Below are positions 56,047 through 64,000 of a stretch of DNA of 64,000 nt, in pieces. The DNA is from Luscinia megarhynchos (taxonomy: Eukaryota; Chordata; Aves; Passeriformes; Turdidae): assembly GCA_034336665.1 (NCBI GenBank), contig CM067566.1:17838330-17902329 (forward strand), in the 5' to 3' direction. Made by a program: the position numbers and the translations under genes. The notes under the pieces are model-generated. The model was given only the letters and a program-made list of their open reading frames with translations, had not been told where the DNA came from and ran no database searches. Every line of letters begins with the position of its first letter. Position 1 is the first letter of the stretch.

Positions 56047-58916
56047 AGTTTTGCTGTTTAGTATTGTTCATTTTTATGCTGGGGAGTGCTTTTCCTGTTA
56101 AATAAACAGTTTTTTTCAACTTGTCTCCAAGGAAATATTTCCCCAAACCAGCTGGAGGAGGGATTGCTGGAATCTGTTTCCTAGAGGTACCCAATTCAGA
56201 GGTTTCCTCCCAAATTTGCCCTAAAGCAGGACAGTTAGGAACAGGAATAGGGATCAAAACCCTCTGTTAGGGACAGTTGTGAGCTGGATGTTGTTTGGCA
56301 CAGCTGGCACGGTGGCATTGGGATGCACAGCCATCTGTAAAATCAAGGCAGGCCTTCCCTGGACATGATGGAGGCAGCTGATCTGCTGTCTGCCTTCAGA
56401 CACGAAGCAGTTAATACCAAGTGTTCATAATTAGACTTCATATTACCCCTCAATTTAGGTGAACGAGGAGCATTCACACCTCTCTCAGTGCTATTATTTC
56501 AGCCTTGCTGGCTGGCAGACTCCACAAGACAGCAATGTATCCTTGTCAGAGGGACCAGCTGTCCCTGCTTAGGTGAAACAGTCCCTTTTTTGTCATTCTG
56601 TCCCATTAAAATAATTCATCAACTCTGATGCATTTTATTAGGGGCTAATGGTGCGACCCTGTTTTCCCTTCAAATGTCCCTATTAATTACTTTTACATAT
56701 TGTTGTCTGTGTTATATGGTAAAATAATTTGCAACTTTTCTTCTTCTTAATTCTTGAAAATTGGGAGTAAAACATCTGAAAAAAAATCCACAACAAATAA
56801 CAACACTGTTTCTAAGACAAACCCTTTCTGGAGGTGGTAAATGACCACTGAATTATTTTGTCTCTAAATACATTGCAGTTAATTGCTTTCTGGGCAGATG
56901 TCTATCACCACCTTCCTCTGTATGGAGTCCAAACTATCCACTCATATATCACAGTCCCTATGTTGGGAGCACCCTGCCTCCAGTTTCTGGGACAGCAGTT
57001 AAAGAGACAAAGAAAAGGAAAGTTAGAAATCAGTAACTTTTAAAATAAACCTTTTAAGGTGAATATCACTTGTTGAAAATATTTAATCGTTTAAGTATAG
57101 AGTAAAGCTCCATAGGTAATGCCTGGAAGGGTCCATAATCATACCAAAGCAGGTAAAATGAAAGGCTAGACAAAATTTTCAGCTCACTGAAATAATTTTT
57201 TTAGAAGTTAGTGAGCTAAATTTGAAGAGACAAATTCTTTTCTGTGTTCATCTAGGTCTAGAAGAAATCCTCAAAAAAAGGCATTTCCACTTGTTTTGAG
57301 CACCACACAAGCTACTTACAAGATTTGTAATCACCTTGTGCAAAGTGGCCATCACAAAGCACAGGCTGGATCTGGCCCCTTAGATTAGAATGGCATCTTT
57401 AATTATTGTCATGAAAGAAATGGCATGGCTTAAAAACCCATTTGATATACTCGTAGGTACATGTATTCCCTCTATGTCAGACTAGTCAGAAAAGGCAGCA
57501 TGTGCTTTCAGTCCTCATGACTTGACTTCCTATCCCTAATGTGGGGGTGAGTGAAATGAAAGCCAATGAAATCAATGTGAAGAAGTGTCATTGTTAAATA
57601 TTCTCTTCTCTTGTAAGGTACAACCTTTGGAACATTTCCACTGTGTCGGAAGTTTCAAGTAGATAACACACTAAAAATGGGAAACAAATGGATTCCCTCA
57701 ACCAGCCAGCATCAATCCCTGTTGGACAAGTACCTCAGCTCTCTGTTGATAAAACAGGGGCTTCAAGCCATGTAGGACTCACAAAGCCTGGGCTTGCTTT
57801 TCTGGAATAGCAGGGTTTCCCTTAAACCATCTTTCCTCACAAGGCAGCTCTTCCCTGCCTCCAGCAGAGAGGATGCTGATGGGACAGACATGGCTGGGTT
57901 TATAGCTGCTTTCCTCACATCCCATATGTTTCTCAGCAAGACAGAAGAAGTGGCTCATTATTTGTCATATTGAATGATGCCCAGATTCATCAGTCAGTTC
58001 CTCATGAAAGGCTTTATTATCTCTGCTGCTAAGGGGGTTAAGCTCTAACCTAATTCTTGTGTTTCTTTCAAGAGGACTGATCTCTCTATAATTATTTTAA
58101 GTTCAAATGGATGAGTCCAGTCAGCTTGATAACAATAAAATAGTACATCTGCACCTATGAGAGGAGTCTGAAATTTGCCTTTCACATGAACTCTTGTGCC
58201 TCTTACTTATGTCTACTGCAAAGAAACTGATGTGAAACTACACAACTAAGATACAACAAGATACAACAAGAGCCTAGTTTTCACTAAGTAGATAAAAATT
58301 CACTGAGACTCAGGCTAAAGGCATAGCTAAACTATAAATGATACAAAATTATTGCTATTACACAAAAGGAGCTGAAAATTCCTAAAGTAATTGCTTGTGT
58401 ACAGGCTGAGGTAAAGAATTGTTCCTGGCATATTTTCTGTTTGTCTCCAAGGCAGTTCCTGTAAATTACACATGTAAAAGTGCATGTCTAGTTATGTAAG
58501 CATAGACACATGCAAACATATCACATATGACTTAGATTTGTTCTCCTTTATCACAATGAATACAAGCCATTTTTTCTGTGTTTTACACTTCCAAAATCCC
58601 AAAAGATTTTAAAGACCTATATTTATACCAGGCACAGTCACCTTTCTCTTCATGAAACAAGAGAATTTTCCTCATTCTCCTCATGGAGAGGAAAACTGGA
58701 ATTTTCCTTGATGATATTCAACTCATACACAGTCTTGGCTATTCTAATTTTTAAATTTAATTTATTTCTTTACTAGGAAAGTAATACCACTGAGGGCCAG
58801 AGATTTTCTGTGGTTTTAGTGAAATGCAATGGAGTCTTTAACTTCCACCTGAAGAGCCACCAAAGACAAACAGAAAGGACCTTGGGTTTAATGTCTCATC
58901 TAAAGGATATTCTAAT
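56047..58916. other. Intergenic, no gene seen; possible conserved element near 56.4-56.7 kb
   Basis: AT-rich to mixed sequence. 56400-56720 contains several homeobox-type TAAT cores and has the look of a conserved non-coding element, but this cannot be shown from one sequence. Confidence 0.5.
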
Positions 58917-59153
58917 GTGTTGGCCTCATTATTCACAGCAGAAAAGGCCTTTGTCATGGTCAGATGGCTTTAATGTGTTTCGTATGCTACATAAATTCAA
59001 ACTTGATGGCTCATTTATTTGTTGGATTGCAGCGTTATTCAACCTAAATGAAGCCTTGGTATTTACTAATAATTTGGGCTCTGGCTGCTGTTTACTTAAG
59101 CAAGCAGTGTCCACTGTCTCCTCTGTTGTCTATATTAAGTTTGGACTCTACTA
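58917..59153 (+). mobile_element. Decayed L1/Tx1-like LINE, reverse-transcriptase fragment
   Basis: Two adjacent frames carry pieces in the order of an L1-superfamily reverse transcriptase. Frame one at 58917-58970 reads through TAEKAF, the counterpart of the DAEKAFD motif with both flanking aspartates replaced. After a frameshift near 58971, frame two reads LHKFKLDGSFICWIAALF and ALVFTNNL, matching the alpha-helical region and TN motif that follow it. The RQGCPLSP region expected next is unrecognisable. CR1 elements have a different motif (LDFSKAFD), so this is not CR1. It is dead: a catalytic Asp is missing and the frame is broken. Confidence 0.6.
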
Positions 59154-59934
59154 GCTCAAGGAATATTATAGAGAGGGCAAAAAATTTGCAGAGAAAATAG
59201 CTTTTCATTTGGGGACAATTATTTATCTTAGCCTTGAAAGATTAGTATTCCAATATTGCAGTCCCTGACATCAATTTTCTCAGTGTCAGAAACAACTCAG
59301 ACTTCATCTAAGCTTCAAAGTACCCCCACGAGGAAGTGAGTCATCGTTATCAAATATTTTGAGGAAGGGCAAATTGGAGGTAAGAAGAGGCTAGACTCCT
59401 TATTACATGTCAAGAAGAGACTAAAATGCTTCCAGAATCTGAATCTTTTAATCTTGGGACTGTACTTCCTTTTGTGATATGACAATATTCTTTGATGAAG
59501 CTACATACAGCAATTATCAAACTATGTAGTCACACCACAGCAGAAGTGTTCAGAACACAGAGATTCTCTTCTGCTGTCTGAAAAATGAGACTACAGGGCT
59601 ATAATGAGGAACTATGTAACTATGTGATTACATAGAGTGTGCATGCTCTATTCTACCTTGCAGAGAGATTTACCTTTTGATGTGAAGCTTCTTAAAATCT
59701 AAATTTCACAGTGGAATTCTAGTTGAATTCTCCCAAAGCTGATTTTAAAGTCCTCACCCATCTGGATATTGTGAGAGCAATCTTGATGTTAACAAGTAAA
59801 TTAAAAAAAAACCCTAAGAATGCTACTGTGCCATCTTAGATCCAGTCAAAAACATGAGTAAATATCCATAGCAAAGGCAAAAGATACTCATCCTTTCTGG
59901 CAGAAACAGACAAGTGAATTTTAATAAACTGAAT
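59154..59934. other. Intergenic, no gene seen; may contain further LINE remains
   Basis: Sequence just downstream of the LINE fragment may continue it (a weak KIAFHLGTIIYLSL peptide at about 59190-59235 sits where the FADD box would be), but similarity is too low to call. Confidence 0.4.
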
Positions 59935-60204
59935 AGCCACACTCAGGGGAGACTTCATAGCCATCTCACAGGAAGTTTAGGTTGGATGTCAGGAAAAGAT
60001 TCTTCACCCTGAGGATGGTTGGGCACTGAACAGGCTCCCCAGGGCAGTGGTGACAGCACCAAACCTGTCAGGGCTCCAGAAGCCTTTGGACAATGCTCTC
60101 AGGCACAGGGTGGGATTCTTGGAGTTTCCTGGGCAGGGCCAGGAGTTGGACTTTGTCCATCCTTGCGACTCCCTTCCAACACAGGTTATTCTATGAGTCT
60201 ATGA
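59935..60204 (+). mobile_element. CR1 LINE, 3' end with internal deletion
   Basis: Plus-oriented CR1: aggggagacttcatagcc, then ggaagtttaggttggatgtc, gcactgaacaggctccccag, gggccaggagttggactttg, cccttccaac and a terminal attctatgagtctatgaa repeat. The step from the first block to the second skips sequence normally present, so there is an internal deletion. Confidence 0.9.
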
Positions 60205-60754
60205 ACAACTCAAACTGATGATGGGATTCAGAGTGGAACAGGATTATGGCAAATTCACAGGTATGAAATACAGAAATATAGTATAAACAGCAAATCTTCA
60301 TTTATGCCACTAATTACAATTTCAAATTATATACATGGATGTGAATTTTCCCTTCCCAGTAGGGAATAACTTTAAAACTAGAAAAATTAATTTTTCTGGC
60401 GTTGAACATGGGTATTCTTGGGCCAGTTCTCCCAGTTAAGTTTTTACTATGAAACAGCTGCTGCTTGCTGGATCTTCAGCCAGTTAATAATTTTCCACTC
60501 TACCAAATAACTTTTCAAGTGGTTTATTAAGTGATTAAGGGTCTGCTCATATAAATCAAGTGGACTTTATTATCCCAGCACCAGTAATTCAGCCCTGTAG
60601 CAGAAGGAAAGGTGTACCTGGAAGTACAACATAGATTCCTCACTCACTACTCTTCACTTTTCTCTTAGAACTGCAAACCACATTAGCTATGATTCAAATC
60701 CTTTTTCTCTTTTCCCTCCCTGTAGAGGGCTGTGCCAGCATCCAGCTTTGCAGT
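60205..60754. other. Intergenic, no feature recognised
   Basis: AT-rich sequence between the CR1 fragment and the LTR. Nothing recognised. Confidence 0.6.
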
Positions 60755-61256
60755 TGTACTGGGTTTGGCTGGAGCTAATTTTTCTCAAAGTAGCTTGTAT
60801 GGTGCTTTTGTTTGGATTTATGGCCAGAACACTGTTGATGTTTTAGCCACTGCTCAGCAGTGCTTACAACAGGGTTAAGATCCCTTTTTGCCTCATCCCA
60901 CCCTGCTAGCAAAAGGAAGCTGGGGGTGCACAAGGAGCTGGGGGGGACCCAGCCAGCACAGCTGACCCCAACTGACCCAAGGGATGTTCCACACCGTGGG
61001 CACCATGCTCAGCAATAAACAGAGGGACCAAAGCCATTCCAAGGATGCTGCTGCCAGTGCTGGGCAATGTTCTGCTGGTGAGCAGTGACTGCTTTTTCAT
61101 CACAGGTTGTCTGTGCCCCTATTTCCCACCTCCACCTAAACTGTCCTTATCTCATCTCATGGGTTTTCTTGCTTTTTCCCCTCCAATTATCTCCTATTGG
61201 AGGGGAGTAAATGGCAGCATGGGCATGAGCTTCCTACCAGGGTACACACCACAGCA
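60755..61256 (+). mobile_element. ERV-L-like solo LTR (~500 bp), plus orientation, same family as 51433-52030
   Basis: It starts TGTACTGGGTTTGGCTGGAG and runs in register with the sense strand of the 51.4-kb copy: gttttagccactgctcagca, cacagctgaccccaactgac, 'accatgctcagcaataaaca' (TATA position, degraded) and 'taaactgtccttatctcatc' (polyadenylation region, ATTAAA lost). It ends near ACCACAGCA. It is more diverged than the 51.4-kb copy at its functional sites. No internal region. Open frames inside it are not genes. Confidence 0.78.
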
Positions 61257-64000
61257 AGGCACAAGCTGTTATGCAAACTGTTCATGGCTTCTGGAAATTT
61301 CCTGACTCACCTTCCTCTTGGAAGAAGAGTTGAAGTTTCCTCCTCAGTAGCTTTTGGGTGACCTTAGTTGGGCAAGTTCATCACTTTGAGAAAATGGTGT
61401 CTCCAGGGTCAGATTATTTATGTATTCTTCATCAACATGCTCATCTGATTTCTTGCTTTAAGCTCTCTAGCTTGAGTTAGTCCCCTCACTCACAAACACA
61501 CCAGTGTAGTGACATTTACAGAGTTAATGCCATCATAATCTCATGCCTTAGGAGCAACAAGTTTGCTTAAGATCTTGGTGTCATATACTAGGAATATGCG
61601 AGTTATAAAAAAACTACAAAAAGCATTAGATATTTTCACTGTATTTGAAACTAACATTGAAGTACATGCCTTGTATATTGATTTTAATTTGTTGCCTGTA
61701 ATATGTACCAGCAGTGGACAAGGATTCTGAAGTGAACAAGTCATTGGGATATTTGGGATTTTATGATGAGATACCTCTGCCACAACCATTACACTTTTTC
61801 CAGTGAAACCATTATACATAGTATGCACTGATCCAGCTCTCACACCAGGAACACAACCCGTCCTTGGCATGGTAAGAGACCTGGGCCTGGCCACGGTGCA
61901 GCTCTGTATCTGCCTCAGGATCAGATGTTTCATAACAAGCACAGCAGAGCTGCAGCAGAATTACTCAGGCGTACTCCTGTTAACAAAATTTGGTAATCCT
62001 CTAATAAAAACATCCATATCTGGCTTCTACCACATCCTACATAACCTTATAATCCTCAGATTTAATAACATCTGCAGGTTTGGGGAATAAAGTCTTGCAA
62101 GTGACAACACAGATGACAACTCATGGGAGGGAGACTGGAGGCTGAAGATGGAAAGAAGGTTTGTAACAAAATCAAGGGACAAAGAAAATGGATTTTTATC
62201 CTTTTTTCCCCCCTGCATCTTTTAGAATAGTTTCTGCTGCATTCAAAGGATTTCCTTCCCTTCAAGAAGGCTACAGTAAAATATTTCTGTGTTTTTATTC
62301 TTTTTTTTTTTGCAGGCATGCTAATGCTGAGAGTAGCGACAACAACCAATCCAAGGATTTCTTCGTGTGCCCTGGAAAACAACTGGTTATTCTATTTAAC
62401 TGGAACTGAAAGACTCCACATTCATAAAACACCCCAGCAGGAGTCTTATTTTGTACAAATGCCTGCAAACTTCAGGGGGGAAGTCTGCACCAGCACACCT
62501 CATTATGTCTAATGGAACTCTATTAGGAACTCCATGCCCTAGGAGTTGAAAGCCCTTCTGTAAGCAGGTGGCATTCTCAGTCCTGCCTGTTAATGCAGAC
62601 ATAGGAGCTGATAAAAACAGAGTGCCTTCATGGGTTTGCCTCCTTTCTATCCTCTGTTTTTCTAGAGTCAAACATCCAGTTTCAGAGATGCTCGAATCCT
62701 TTGTGCTGCTGGGCTGGAACTAGTGAGATTCTCCTGGCTGGAAGTCAGAACCCACAGAACCATCTGCACCTCTGTGGAGATCCTTAAATCTGGCACCATT
62801 TGGGAAGGTTTTTGTTCCACTCCACAGTTGAAAAAAAATAATGTAAATATAAGCAATACTAAGATAATCTTCAGCTAGAAGTGACTGTTCCTATATGCTT
62901 TTACTCAGAATGGCCCCTGACTTTAATAATTTCTCTATTTGGTAATTAATCTTCCCAGGGGAGGAGTTCAGGTGTAAATATTTACCTCAGATAAAACCTT
63001 CAGAGTTTTCAAAGTGTTTGTGTTAGCATTCTCAAGGTGAGTAATTTTGAATTTATTTCAATTTAGCAATTCAAATATTTTTATGTAATTTTCCTAAAAA
63101 TGTCTCACTCATACTGTGGCCCATTTGAAAGTACAAGAAAACAATCTTAATGACTTCCACTAAAATGTCAAAATGATTTTAAACAAGGCAAAAACTCGTT
63201 GTGTTCTTAATCCTGAACATCTGATCTCCAAAATCATTTGCCATGGGAGAATTTAAACATGTGCACAGGCTTACAAAAGCTACACAAAACTAAGAGGGGT
63301 TAAGGTCAGATGAGGGCTGGAACCTCTGCAATTTCAGAGTGTAAATAGGATTTAGGAGTCTGTGTTTTCACTGAGAGAACAAAATTGGATATAATGAACA
63401 CACATTGTTAAACTTCATCAGTCTCTCAGGGTTTCAGCTATTCTTACAAAAGTCAACCACTGGGATAAACATGGCTAAAAAGGTGGGGAGCCACTTTGCC
63501 ATAAAAACTATTTTTACCCTGTAAAACGTTGTATTTTTCAAATTTTATAATTTCTGCTATTCTGAAAGATAAAAATTCAAAGGTTTTACAACAACCTGCT
63601 TGAAAAGTACTCAGAGGCTCAGATCCTGAACTACACACAATTTTCAATGGGGGTGGGTATCCAACATAGACAAGCCATATCTTTTTTAAAATTATTTTAT
63701 TCTGTGGTAGCACAGCACACCATCTGAGGTGAAAGAGCTGCTCTGAGAAAGCCTCCAGGAGTTCAAGGGCTCTCCTGCTCTCCTGTTTTGGCAAGATGTG
63801 CCTTCAGTACTGGCAATTGTAATGAAGTGCTGGGGAACATGGGTGAACTGGGAGACTTTCACAGACAGGTGCTGCTTGCAAGGAATAACAGGGTCAGAAA
63901 TGGGAATCTCTGGAAATTTATTTTGTCTAGCTAGCATGAATTAACTACTCCTTGCTTCTATTGGCTCTTTGGGCAGAAGGGAGAAAGCAATGTGGGGATG
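61257..64000. other. Intergenic to window end, no gene seen
   Basis: About 2.7 kb of AT-rich sequence. The longest open frames (61541-61942 minus, 133 codons; 63453-63794 minus, 113 codons) have no recognisable family. A T-run is at 62301-62311. Confidence 0.6.

Noticed and set aside
61350..61395. MIR-like ggtgaccttagttgggcaag
   Set aside because: Too short and interrupted to support a SINE call.
61541..61942. 133-codon minus-strand open frame
   Set aside because: No recognisable family or promoter context; amino-acid content looks random.
31365..64000. Search for SOD3 or another neighbour gene upstream of DHX15
   Set aside because: SOD3 has a long single coding exon with obvious Cu/Zn-SOD motifs; no such open frame occurs on either strand, so it must lie outside the window.

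Overview
The window is vertebrate nuclear DNA, almost certainly from a bird. It holds a spliced, intron-rich gene with GT-AG introns, one CpG-island promoter, several fragments of CR1 LINEs with typical avian 3' ends, and long non-coding LTRs of avian ERV-L-like families. A songbird or other neoavian is my best guess, from the LTR types; this is inference from remembered repeat consensus sequences. Nothing prokaryotic is present: no operons and no CRISPR.

Left half (1-30.8 kb, minus strand): the 5' part of DHX15, the DEAH-box RNA helicase orthologous to yeast Prp43. Nine coding exons can be placed to the base: 30564-30497, 24858-24510, 19675-19482, 18395-18236, 17858-17640, 6175-6008, 2269-2183, 720-571 and 407-299. 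Together they give 1504 nt (501 codons plus 1 nt) with every junction in phase. They cover the Arg/Asp-rich N-terminus, RecA1, RecA2 and the start of the winged-helix domain. The remaining roughly 280 residues (rest of the C-terminal domains, including the OB fold) lie beyond position 1. The introns hold CR1 pieces, a ~980 bp ERV-L-like solo LTR in the same orientation as the gene, and a poly-A/GG tandem repeat. The promoter is a CpG island at about 30.1-30.8 kb with a YY1 motif beside an ETS motif and no upstream ATG near the start codon.

Right half (30.8-64 kb): intergenic. I find no credible protein-coding gene. It holds a 10-bp-unit minisatellite just upstream of DHX15 (31.1-31.4 kb), a probable LTR at 32.1-32.4 kb, a CR1 3' end at 40.6-41.1 kb, two copies of one ERV-L-like LTR family in opposite orientation (51.4-52.0 kb and 60.8-61.3 kb), a 38-bp minisatellite (55.8-56.05 kb), a decayed L1/Tx1-like reverse-transcriptase fragment (58.9-59.15 kb) and another CR1 3' end (59.9-60.2 kb). 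The rest is AT-rich unique-looking sequence, with a few stretches that could be conserved regulatory elements. From remembered vertebrate gene order (human 4p15.2), SOD3 is expected beyond the right edge; it is not seen here.

I did not find an obviously new biological system. The most interesting leads are a stop-free, splice-bounded candidate exon in DHX15 intron 1, the ancient L1-like fragment, a 26-bp duplication abutting the DHX15 start codon, the structured minisatellite next to the promoter, and the sense-oriented LTR in intron 5.
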